DNA of 64,000 nt from Liolophura sinensis (lineage: Eukaryota; Mollusca; Polyplacophora; Chitonida; Chitonidae), in contig NC_088297.1 in assembly GCF_032854445.1 (NCBI RefSeq), forward strand, positions 16,691,127-16,755,126. Direction: 5' to 3'. The notes under the pieces were generated by a model, which saw only the letters and a list, made by a program, of their open reading frames with translations, was not told the DNA's origin and did not search any database. Shown here piece by piece: positions 49,221 to 59,656 of the stretch (position 1 is its first letter; the number at the start of each line of letters is the position of its first letter). Made by a program: the position numbers and the translations under genes.

Positions 49221-50417
49221 GTCGCTTCTATTTAAGTATTTACATGAACAGTTAGAATAAAACTTTAGCTGACGTAACTTAACAAGAGGGCAGATTTCAC
49301 CGGAATATTTTGACATCCTTTACTTATGTGTTCAACTTAGTTTATCATTACTCTGATTTTACTGCAGTATTTTACACCGTGCACAAAAACTTTTCACTAT
49401 TATGACTGAGATCAGATTTAACGGAAAATAAATCAAGACGCATCTTACGGAGAACCTGACCAAACCTGGGTATTCTCACTTGTTCGAGTGCACCATCATA
49501 CGGGCAGTCGACATTTTACTCGTGCAAGCTTTATATACTTGCTCAGAAACGACATAGTTCTCAGAATTACCCGTTATTTTTCATTTCCCTGTATACCTTC
49601 CTATGTTATATTCTACTTGGCCGACTGCTATCTACTGCTGTGGGAGAGTGAAATGCCCGGATGTGTGCGGCCTTGAATATAACTACATTCAGGTTTGGGG
49701 ATTGAGTCGTTGAACCTGAAAGAGCCGTGATAGATAAAGCCACGTCTGAGACAGATTCGAATTCCAACACTAGTAATGACTGAAACAACAATTTTCCAAC
49801 AAAAAAGTGTACATACAAATATACCATGGTTTGCTTGAGGGTATTCGTTGCCTTACCTCCCAAAACTGAGGGCATCGAAATTTTCTCTGGCACCTTGAGA
49901 GTAAATGTGCTCACGGTTAGTGTAGCTATCTTGTTCCAAAGGAGACTGAGTAAACTGTTTCTTGATGAACCATCGACCTTGAAACTGGAGAAAAGATAAA
50001 ACCCACATATTTGTTTCATTACCTTTGTATCACTTTTTTACGAAAGCATAAATCTTGTGTTTCAGACGTCGTTAAAGGTATCAACACTAAACAGTTACTG
50101 AAAAAGGTTCACGCTAAGCGGGTCAGACCTGTGTAATGTTTGCCAGATTAAGGAGAACGTCAGCCTTGTTTTACCAGCGTGTGTGCGGGACAGTGCTCAA
50201 AGACAAATATTTTTTTTCTAATCTTTTAATCACTGATATCGCTTACCCAACTCTGAAAACTATGCTTTGCCCATCGAAAAATGCAAGTTGGTTTTTAAAG
50301 CAGTTTGGGGAATTATTGATGTCTGATCCACAAATTTGAAGCGATGGTGGCAATTGTGCCCTCTCAATTGACCACTGTTGATAAGAACAGCCTGAATAAA
50401 CACATATAATTGCCTTG

Positions 50418-50640
50418 TATGTATGTATGTATGTATGTATATAAATGTATGTATGTATGCGTATAAATGTATGTATGTATGTATGTATGTATGTATGTAT
50501 GTATGTATGTATGTATGTATGTATGTATGTATGTATGTATGTATGTATGTATGTATGTATGTATGTATGTATGTATGTACATAAATGTATGTATTTAAAT
50601 GTATGTATATATTTATATATGTATTTATGTATCATTTTCA
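50418..50640 (+). repeat. (GTAT)n tetranucleotide microsatellite
   Basis: More than 30 GTAT units with a few ataaatgtat interruptions. The HTYI/MYVC-type frames are not genes. Confidence 0.97.
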
Positions 50641-50756
50641 TCCACACACAGATGAATGCCGCAATAGTACCATACGGCATAAAATTAAATAGATTTGGTT
50701 GTATACATGGGATTTTTATATTTTGTACTCCAGATCAAACATTAAGGAATCACTTT

Positions 50757-50925
50757 AGAAAATGTGACTGCGGGTGATGCTAATCCGGAGCTACCATAAG
50801 AAAATGTGAATCCCGGTGGTGCTAATCCCGAGCTACAAAAAGAAAATGTGAATCCCGGTGGTGCTAATCCGGAGCTACAATAAGAAAATCTGAATCCCGG
50901 TGGTGCTAATCCGGGGCTACAATAA
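50757..50925 (+). repeat. 42-bp tandem repeat, four copies
   Basis: Units of aatcccggtggtgctaatcc plus gagctacaataagaaaat-like sequence. It lies in the first intron relic of pseudogene D. Confidence 0.88.
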
Positions 50926-50936
50926 ACTGATTGACG

Positions 50937-51040
50937 AGACTCGGCAAAGCTGCCGGCTTTCCTCCCACCAAAATACTGGCCGGCGTCGTATAAGTAAAAT
51001 ATTCTAGAGGACGGCGTAAAACGCTGATCAAATAAATGAT
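50937..51040 (+). mobile_element. SINE family 1 fragment next to gene D exon 1
   Basis: ggctttcctcccaccaaaat, ggcgtcgtataagtaaaata, gctgatcaaataaatg. It lies about 15 bp downstream of the exon 1 donor, in opposite orientation to the SINE within the exon. Confidence 0.82.
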
Positions 51041-51121
51041 TAAATACAACAATCACCTTAGCAACATCACAGTTCTGTTGTACGTCGAACTCGGAAACCC
51101 TGCACTGGGAATTCACAATCG

Positions 51122-51408
51122 CTGGCAGAATTATTTATTTATTTCATTGGTGTTTTACGACGTACTCAGGAATATTTCACTTATACGACGGCGGCCAGCA
51201 TTATGGTGGGAGGAAACCGGGTAGAACCCGGGAGAAACCCACAACCATCTGCAGGTTGCTGGAAGACCTTCCCACGTACGGCCGGCGAGGAAGCCGGCAT
51301 GAGCTGGACTTGAACTCACAGCGACCGCATTGGTGAGAGACTTATCGGTCATTACGCTGCGCTAGGGTGCTAACCGACTGAGCCAAGGAGGCCCCTCTGG
51401 CAGAATTA
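51122..51408 (-). mobile_element. Full-length tRNA-derived SINE (family 1) with target-site duplication, inside gene D exon 1
   Basis: The element spans 51134-51396 and is flanked by the 12-bp duplication ctggcagaatta at 51122-51133 and 51397-51408. In sense orientation (- strand) it has a tRNA-like head with A box (tggctcagtcggttagc) and B box (gagttcaagtccag), a conserved centre (tttcctcccaccataatgctgg) and an A-rich AAATAAATAA tail. Gene C has the empty site in the same exon. Confidence 0.92.
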
Positions 51409-51554
51409 CAATCATGAGCAGTAAAGGTATATCCGTCATGTTGACTTCTGACAACCACAACAGCAGTGTAAAACGTGCGATATTCGCAACGGTATTGTCA
51501 GCTGCTTTCTTCAGATGTGTGGTCACCGACTAATACATACCCTTGACATCGGCT

Positions 51555-51564
51555 ATTATATATA
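51555..51564 (-). promoter_or_regulatory. Relic TATA-like box of pseudogene D
   Basis: The - strand has TATATATAAT at the place equivalent to the gene C TATA-like motif, next to the matching tgacatcgg block. It is kept although the coding part has decayed. Confidence 0.4.
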
Positions 51565-52544
51565 GGGAGCCACTGGCGTCTTTCATGGGCTAATTGCTTC
51601 AGGGAAAGTGTCATTTTACGTCAGACGAAATTGCATGGATCTTGTAACTTATATGAGATTATCGCTCATCCGTATCCATAATTTTGACGTGTGCGTTTCC
51701 TGCTGAGATTGGGAATGTGCGCAGTCGTGGAAAACACTATATGGTATAGCCGAACCTAATTTTTTTCCAAATTCTTTCCTCGTTTCCTTTCTTTTTTTCT
51801 TTTTTTTTTTTTTTTTGGAGGGAGGGGGGTATTTTGGCTCAAGCTTTGTTTATGTTAATGGCATGGCCACTTTTTAATTTCTCTTCTCTAGTACCCTCTA
51901 CAGAAAGTTCCTCAATAACTGGGAGATATCCTGGACTCCACCATCCATAAAAACCTGGCCGCTGGGATATAATATACTGTATCCCAGCTGACTGTCATCG
52001 TATATACCTGAACAAACAATGCTGAGCATGATTTTAAGCAACTATCTATGAAATACGTTAATCAAACAACACGCCCAGACATTCCACATTCTGAGATCTA
52101 AGCCAGAGAGTGCCATTATGCTTTATTATAAGTATTTTTCTCCCGCTTAATTTTGCCATCTCTTTGCAACACTGTGTTGAGATGTGACAATCAATATGCC
52201 AGCAATGCGATACTTGGATGTGACCAAGTGTAAGGGTTACACTGTCGGAGAGTAAAGATGAGAAGCAACTGGCTTGTTGAACTCTCAGATAAACGGTAAG
52301 CCTTACACAAGATCAAACAAAGAAACACGAAGACGCTGGAATAAGTTTCATACATATATTTGAACAAACTACACAAAGAACACAAGTAACATACAAAACA
52401 ATACAAATAATTACCAAAATATATAGCCTATTTCTGGTGTCGACGTCTAAATGGAATATTCAAGCAAGAGCACCGCACGCTGACGATGGTTGATTCACAA
52501 CTGCCTGTGAAGGTGTAACTTCTCGGACAATGACACTCAACTCA

Positions 52545-53100
52545 CGGTGTCTAGATGTGGTCAAGGTTGTATACTATTAGCGGCAATGCGGTGTTTAGAT
52601 GTGGACAAGGTTGCGGTATTATGGTGTTGAAATTTGAACATGGCTATGTTCCTATACCAGCAATACGGTGTCTGGTTGTGATCAAGGCCGTTTTCCTATA
52701 CCGGTAACACAGAGCTTAGATTTGGTTAAGGCTGCGTCCATATAGCCGTAATACGGTGTTTAGATTTGGTCAAAGCTTTGTTCTTATACGGGCGAAACGG
52801 TTTTCAGATGTGATCACGGCTGCGTTCGTATAGCTCCAATGCGATGTTTAGTTTAGTGTTCAACTCTGTGTTCATATACCGGCAATGCAATGTTTGGCAG
52901 TGTTCAGTTGTGTGACCAAATACCAGCAATGCGATGTTTAGCTGTGTTCAACTTTGTGTTTATTTACCGGCGTTGCAATGTTTAGCTGCGTTCCACTTTG
53001 TGTTCATATACGGGCAAAGTGATGTTTAGTTGTGTTCAACTATGTGTTCCTATACCGATAAGACGCTGTTTACATTTGGTCACGATTGTATTTGTGCACC
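52545..53100 (+). repeat. Degenerate tandem repeat of about 60 bp
   Basis: Units like ataccggcaatgcgatgttt and agtt-tgttcaactttgtgtt, heavily diverged, about nine copies. Confidence 0.7.
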
Positions 53101-53688
53101 AGTGACGGTTGGTTATGGGAGTATGCAACAATTTGTCGAAAATTAACGGATGCTGCAATGCTGTAATTTCCATTTCAAGTTTACATAGATTTTGTAGTCA
53201 CTTTCGGCGTAAATTTTATATCCTTTATGACAGTTTACTCTCATCATAAAATATATTCTTAAGATTGCAGCCATGCATAAATGTTTTCAACAACATCAGA
53301 CGTTACAAGTAAATGAGATGACAAACAACATGTTTCCCGTGTGAACTTTGATTCGTGCGAATTCTGCTTTACAGAGCGTTACATCCGGTTCATTGAAAAA
53401 CAGAAAATGACGAATAAAACGGAATGAGCTTATAATGTCACTCACGAGAGACGTGAATAAGAATTCAAAGTTGTTTTCAGCGTTCTTTTCTTTTTTCAGC
53501 TCCACAAAATTTTTTTTTCTTGCGCACACTGGCAGTGAAGGTTGTTTGAAAGACCATGATAGGTAGCAATCATACGGGCATTAGTATAAAGCGATCTAAA
53601 GCTTCTTTGGCCTAATCGTTACAGGCATGCCATCAAAGGCGGGAGGGGTCATACCAAAGACATTAAAAACGTTCCTTTGGCCTATTCG

Positions 53689-54005
53689 TCATAGATATGG
53701 TGTCAAAGCCGGGAGTTGTCATACCAAAGACTTTAAGAATGATAGTTGTTGCTTCTTCACTTGGCGCTTAGCACTTAAAAGTTAGAACAAGGAAAAGAGA
53801 CTGGCCGGTCCGGTGTCAGTGCAATGTGACGGTTTGGTTTGTCATGTCTGATGTCTTTGACATGATGCTTTAGTGGCGGTAGCACTTTGGCGACAGGCAC
53901 TCGCCCTTCCATAGGAGGACACCGTATATGTACTCACACCTCATGACTTCGTCGTCATAAATTTCGTCGTAAAATTTTTAAGTATTACTTAAAATCCCAT
54001 GCATA
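53689..54005 (+). mobile_element. SINE family 2, sense copy with duplicated head
   Basis: ttggcctattcgtcatag is the tRNA-like head; a second head copy lies at 53617-53650. The body has gtcatgtctgatgtctttga and tgacttcgtcgtcataaatt. It is followed by a (CATA)n run. Confidence 0.7.
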
Positions 54006-54031
54006 CATACATACATACATACATACATACA
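54000..54031 (+). repeat. (CATA)n microsatellite
   Basis: Seven to eight units at the end of the family 2 SINE, probably grown from its tail. Confidence 0.9.
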
Positions 54032-54865
54032 AAGGGCATACTAGCATGACATACTGGTCAGATATAAAAAAAAACATTAAATATTGTCCTTGAATATAGT
54101 TTGATTTATTTTAGAGTATTTTTCCATCTAGTAAAATGCAATTAAAACCTTGGATTAGACTCTGCCATTTTCTAACCATACTGGGACCAGCTGAACAGTT
54201 TTTGCCACTTGACACATATAGACTGCTATATTTGAACATTTCAAATGCATCTTTACTTACAACTACGGATGCATTCAACAAATGGACCTTGAAACGATCT
54301 ATTTCAAGCCAAAAGTATTGCCTTGAGGTCACTGAAACCCTCTTGGTCCCAACAGACCACCGTACAATCCTATATTAGAAAAATTCTAAAAAAAAGAACA
54401 ATAAAAAACAGACCAATTATTTCCTATTTTAGTGTTTTCTTAGCCTTTAGGGTTTTTTTTAATAATGTTCATTACAAATACAGAACATTTTCCCGGCATT
54501 TATTTGTGTCTTTGTCTGACGCTCTGCCCACACTTTACAGATAAAAAAGATATTGGTGAATTTTGATGTAATTTTGTGCATGACGTTTTCCTGGTAATCT
54601 GGACTATTTAAACGACCCTTCACAATTGATAAGTATCTGTTAGCTTAAAGAAAGTTTTGAATGTTTAGACACTGGAGTTGAATGGCTTGTCCACAATATC
54701 GACTGTTTTCTCACGTTTTGTCCTATTTTCTTATTTATATATTTCTTTGAAAGTGTATGTTAAACATTTTTTTGGGAATTGGCCTTGCGATTATTGACCT
54801 AGAACGTCCGCCTTGGCTGACGGCTGGTATACGAATCGACGCATAGATTCCGACACATGGGTTCC

Positions 54866-54960
54866 TAGGCAGTGGTTTCCACTCACCATAATGCTGGCCG
54901 TCGTCGTATAAGTGAAATATTCTTGAGTACGGCGTAAAATACCAATCAAATAAATATACA
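54866..54960 (+). mobile_element. SINE family 1 fragment
   Basis: ccataatgctggccgtcgtc through accaatcaaataaatat. Confidence 0.82.
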
Positions 54961-55609
54961 AATAAATCCTAGGTAGTGATACGCGCTTAGGTGGTGAACG
55001 AAATCTATCCACCTCCAGTAGAATTAGAGCAGACAACATACAGTCCTGTTGGAATATCTTGTTCGGACTATCTGTACAAGGGTGACATAAGTGCTTATTC
55101 CGACCTGTAGCATTTGTTAAATCCAGTGTTAAAAGTGATACATTTCCACCTACGTCTCAAGTTTTTAATAAAAAAAAAACCGGAGTGTGTACGATACTCT
55201 TCACTTTAAGTGTCTTAAATTCTATAATGCCATGAGCATAATTCTATGATGGGCATATCTGAATCAAGTGTTGAAGACCTCTGGTGATTTGTTTCAATTA
55301 AATGCCTTAATTGTATTTAAAAACCCGTAACCCAGGAAAGGGCCGTATTAGCATTATGCGTCCATGAACAGGTGCAGTCAAGCGCGACTGACATACATGA
55401 ATTCACAAATAGAGACCCCATAACACGGGGCATAGAGTGAGTGAAAACCAAAGCAGCGACGGCAGTGTGACAGCTTATCACATTTAACATATGATAACAT
55501 TAAAACAATATACAGGGACCGTGCAGCACAGAGAGCAAGGCTAGAACAGGAATGGCGGTTTGATAGTTTGCATATAGTTAGACGTATTGCCAATGAAATA
55601 CACTTTGGA

Positions 55610-55925
55610 ACGAATGAATGAATGATTGGGGTTTAACGTCGTACTTAACAAAATTTCGTTCATGTGACAACCAGAAGTTATTAGTTGTTTGCACACATAC
55701 TGTGTCTTCTTGTGGTTGGGCGAGCAAAGTGCTCCCGCTACTGAAGTGTCACCAGACATGACACCCCAACATTATACTGGCACCGGGCCAACCAGTCATG
55801 TTTCCTTGCTCTAACCTCTCAGTGCTGAGCGCCAAGCGAGACAATAACAAGTACCACTTTTGAAATCCGTGGTATGACCCGACACGGGTTTGATCCCGGG
55901 TCTCCCGACTAGTTTAACAGCTGAG
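55610..55925 (-). mobile_element. SINE family 2, nearly full length
   Basis: gattggggtttaacgtcgta, cttcttgtggttgggcgagc, attatactggcaccgggcca, gagcgccaagcgagacaata; a B-box-like gggtttgatcccgggtctcc lies near the head. Confidence 0.82.
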
Positions 55926-56689
55926 AGTATATACAGCTTTTGCCATTACGGTATCTTTAGCCTTATATATTTTTGGATATTGGCCTTCTTTCTGTAATGA
56001 GTAATCCTTTGTGCGGGAAATATGTATGTATAAGATCACAGGTGACTGCAAAGGACTCACAACAGGATTTTAGAAAACGCATGATTTCTTGGCAACCTTC
56101 CACGTGCTTCGAACAGGTTCCGATCCCCGTCTTCATCCGACGGTTATGTAGCGGCTTCTGTGATATACCGGTATTAGGTATAGTGAGGCTGAGACAGAAG
56201 TTATTTAGCTAGGATCAATATGTGGTACAATGTGGACGGATGAGGAAATGTATTCAATCATTTGATTGGTGACCTTCTTTACGCGTGGCGGGAGGAAACT
56301 GGGGTAATTACCTATCATTGGATGACAAGACTCGTAGAGTCCCGGGTATTCATGGATCAGTTCCCTTCAGCCCGGTACGATGAATTGTAAAATTTCGGAA
56401 AACAGTAGATTACTAACCTACCCTAGGACCCTACAATACCTGACGATTAGGCATTAAGATTAATTTTCCTGAGGTAACATGAAGCCCGCATGCAGTTAAA
56501 CTAGATAGCAAAAGTATTGATTTACTTATCTGGCGGTTGCTTATCGCTGTATATGCTCAAAAACTCTTCACTTAAAAACTGGGTGGAGAAAAACAGGGAT
56601 GTTCGAGATAAATCATCGACCTTTGACAAGTGACTGACGAACTTCCATCAAGTGATGTATACAGATATAGCATAAGGGTGGGGGATAAC

Positions 56690-56850
56690 TTCAGCGGATG
56701 TTAGGCTGCACAAACGGACTCCATAGCATCTGTGACCGCTTTTTCCACTAAAACAAATTACAAAAAGCCAGCCCGAGGATTGAACCCGCATCTCGAATGC
56801 TCTAGCGACTAGATGGCAAGTAGCGTACCCACTCGGGCACGGCTGGCTCA
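56690..56850 (-). mobile_element. tRNA-Leu/Ser-like SINE head or tRNA pseudogene
   Basis: On the - strand it has an A box (tgcccgagtgggtacgc) and a B box (ggttcaatcc) within about 85 nt, with a long variable region. It continues into a body and has no clean acceptor stem, so a retroposed SINE head is more likely than a working tRNA. Confidence 0.55.
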
Positions 56851-56881
56851 CCAGATCACGAAGGATAATTATACCTGTAGG

Positions 56882-57022
56882 TTTATTTATTTATCTATTC
56901 ATGATATTGGTGTATTACGCCGTACCCAAGAATATTTTCACAGCGGCCAGCCAGAAAACCGGGCAGTACTCAGTGGAAACCCACAGCAATCCGCAGGTTG
57001 ATGCAGACCTACTCACGCACGA
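56882..57022 (-). mobile_element. SINE family 1 fragment
   Basis: tttatttatttatctattca, ttacgccgtacccaagaata, gaaaaccgggcagtactcag. Confidence 0.75.
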
Positions 57023-57490
57023 GGTTTTCTCAAACCATAGCATTGACCGCCGCCGCATACGTGTAAGTATTGTTGAAAAGGGCGTTAAACGCCTATCAAT
57101 CAAAACAATCAAATAAGATTCATAAATCTTATTTATTTTTAGAAGTAGAGTTAAATGTCCGGTACATCTCTTCCCACAGAGGGTTTTTGTCAAAACAGAA
57201 TTTCGCGGTAAAACTTGCAATTTGAAACGGAAGCTTCAAGTGATGTATGGACAATGCTTGACGGAAGCCAAGCATGCACACGTTTCAAAATGAATATAGC
57301 GAAGCAAAGTTGGCGCTCGCTTAATTGAACTTCACTTGTTCTTATCCTTTTAATAACCAATTAGCCGTGAATCCGGCGTGACCGAGGATAAGCTCTATGG
57401 ATCGCTATGTAGCGGAAAAGTGCAAAAGACATTTCTGGCTATTACGAAAGACAACATGTATTTATAACCACGTAACCACGCGACAAGAAT

Positions 57491-58260
57491 CTTCCTAAAT
57501 GGACGAACGGTATGAATTATTGACAATAAGTTACCGTGAGACGAAACTTCCAAAATGGACGAACAATGTCAATTTTTGACTATAGGTTTTCACGACACGA
57601 GACTTTCTAAATGATGAATGATGTGAATTATTGACTATAAGTTATCGTGATGCCAAACTTCCTGAATGAATGGATAATGTGAATTATTGACTGTAAGTTA
57701 CCGTGATACGAAACTTGATGTGAATGATTAACCATAAGCTACCGTGACACGAATTTTCCTTTAGGGATGGATAATGTGAATTATTGACTGTAAGTTACCG
57801 TGATACGAAACTTCCTAAATGGACGGATGATGTGAATGATTAACCATAAGTTACCGTGACACGAATTTTCCTTTATGGATGGATAATGTGAATTATTGAC
57901 TGTAAGTTACCGTGATACGAAACTTCCTAAATGGACGGATGATGTGAATGATTAACCATAAGTTACCGTGACACGAATTTTCCTTTATGGATGGATAATG
58001 TGAATTATTGACTGTAAGTTACCGTGATACGAAACTTCCTAAATGGACGGATGATGTGAATGATTAACCATAAGTTACCGTGACACGAATTTTCCTTTAT
58101 GGATGGATAATGTGAATTATTGACTGTAAGTTACCGTGACAGGAAACTTCCTAAATCAATGGATGGTAGGAATTATTGACACAAGTTACCTTGACACAAA
58201 ACTTCCTAAATGGACGAATGTGCATTGTTGACTATAAGAAACCGTAGCACGAACTTCCTT
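57491..58260 (+). repeat. 56-bp satellite with 112-bp higher-order unit
   Basis: Two monomer types alternate: aaatggacggatgatgtgaa and tatggatggataatgtgaat, each followed by aagttaccgtga-acgaa. The marker gatacgaaac recurs at 57802, 57914 and 58026. The edges are diverged monomers. Confidence 0.9.
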
Positions 58261-59656
58261 TAATTTTTTCTCCCAACTTTTTCTTTTATATTCTTTCCAA
58301 GTCTGTGCATTGTTTCCAGTGTATTCACTGGGACCGATTTCCTCTGCACCCATTATTGAGTTTATGCGTCGAAACAGATCAACAGGTCACACGCTTTCAC
58401 CGCTGAGGGTGAAAAGCGTCTTTTTGTGTCACGTCGCCAGTCAGAAATATTAGTTATCTATTTTTTTATTACTTTTACTATAACATGGGCGCCAGAAAAA
58501 ATGTTTCAGAAAAATTACTTAGCATAAACGAACAATGTAGAAATCTGAGGAAAGAGACCTTTGTGAACTTAAGATGTTCATGACGCAAAGCGGTGGCAGT
58601 GATCTATCCAGAAACTGGCGAGACAGGTGATCGGGAAACTAATGTTAACAATTGTTAGCTAACATTTTTGGCATATGCCACATGATATTGAAGGGCTATT
58701 TTTAATCTTTAGCGTCAAAGGAGTTCGTTCTCCCCTATGCTGTAAATATTGTCTTTGTACTTAGTTGAGCTGTATAATGTTCAGCTGACCAGATGGCCTC
58801 AGACCTACTATGTGGAAGCCGCCTTTCAGCCGTCACCTAAGATGAAGATGCTTCATTTTAATAACGACATAGCGACATTTTAATAACGACGGCCTACTAC
58901 CATTCAGCCACCGCCTACGATGCTAATGCTATCTTTTAACAGCCACGTATGCGATGCGAATGCTTAGATGGTAATACAACCACTGTCTTAGATGGTAATA
59001 CAACCATCGACCACCGTCGGCTACATCAAGATAAACTAACGTAACCACCGGTCACGATGCTGATGCCATGCACCGTTCCGGTGCGGCCTACGATCCGGGT
59101 GTTATCTTGCAGTTAACGCATTAAGGTCAGTGAAATATCGGGAGATTAATCTGTTAACACAACTTATGAAGTATAGCCCAACAAACGTAGATTCTTCGGA
59201 TATGTATTTTATCCTTTAATTTCAGACATGAAGACAGGGGACACATGTATAGGATTGTAACACATACATGTAATGTTTTAAAACTTTCCCCACTGCCCTC
59301 GCTTGAAAAGGTGTTCACAATCTCACAGTGAAACTTGCCTTCGCAAGAATTGTTTTTGACGTTGACAAAAGCTATTATTGCCAACTGCCAAACTGTCCAA
59401 GAGTCTCCGAGTGTTCACAGGCATAACATTTTTTTGCGCTTGAAAAGCATTCCCCATTTTCGCTTAGCGCCTCCGTCAAGTGTCGTTCCTCCCTTTGAAA
59501 TTCAGAATCTGAAGGAAAATGGAAGATGAGCCTTTTCCGTCATGCGCATGATGCCCTGTAGAGTGTCGACCGGAAACGAGACTGGCATGGTTTTCGAGCA
59601 TGCGCAACTACCCTATCCGAGCACAAATTGTATCATCAGCACTTATCAATTGTTCC

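Larger units (their letters stand above)
38263..51439 (-). pseudogene. Gene D: decayed paralogue of the two-domain lipocalin gene C
   Basis: Exon relics on the - strand match gene C: about 51439-51057 (split by a SINE), 49984-49857 (128 nt, intact, FQGRWF), 46663-46560 (104 nt), 44099 to about 43993 (start of the TDY exon only), 43193-43078 (116 nt), 42370-42149 (222 nt), 41017-40997 (21 nt), 38995-38979 (17 nt) and 38310-38263 (TGA). Inactivating changes: the first ATG is lost; a SINE lies in the signal-peptide exon; NFDIAR has become NCDVAK with a weak donor (gtgatt); a Cys at the start of the third exon became Pro; the TDY exon runs into minisatellite after STKDC; the linker and YLGLW exons are missing; and the 222-nt exon has a one-base loss near its start (bringing an early TAA) and a one-base gain later. 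Exon lengths otherwise equal those of C, so decay is fairly recent. Transcription of the remnant cannot be excluded. Confidence 0.85.
51570..59656. other. Spacer between pseudogene D and Osr
   Basis: No gene was recognised in about 8 kb. It contains a diverged repeat of about 60 bp (52545-53100), SINE copies of both families, the tRNA-like element at 56.7 kb, the 56/112-bp array, and a low-complexity tract at 58.8-59.1 kb. Confidence 0.6.

Noticed and set aside
50243-50777. Open frames rich in HTYI or MYVC
   Set aside because: They arise from the (GTAT)n microsatellite.
54111-54378. Overlapping open frames on both strands of 73-80 codons
   Set aside because: No recognisable motif, no splice-phase partner and no paralogue in the window. 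A decayed mobile element fragment cannot be excluded.
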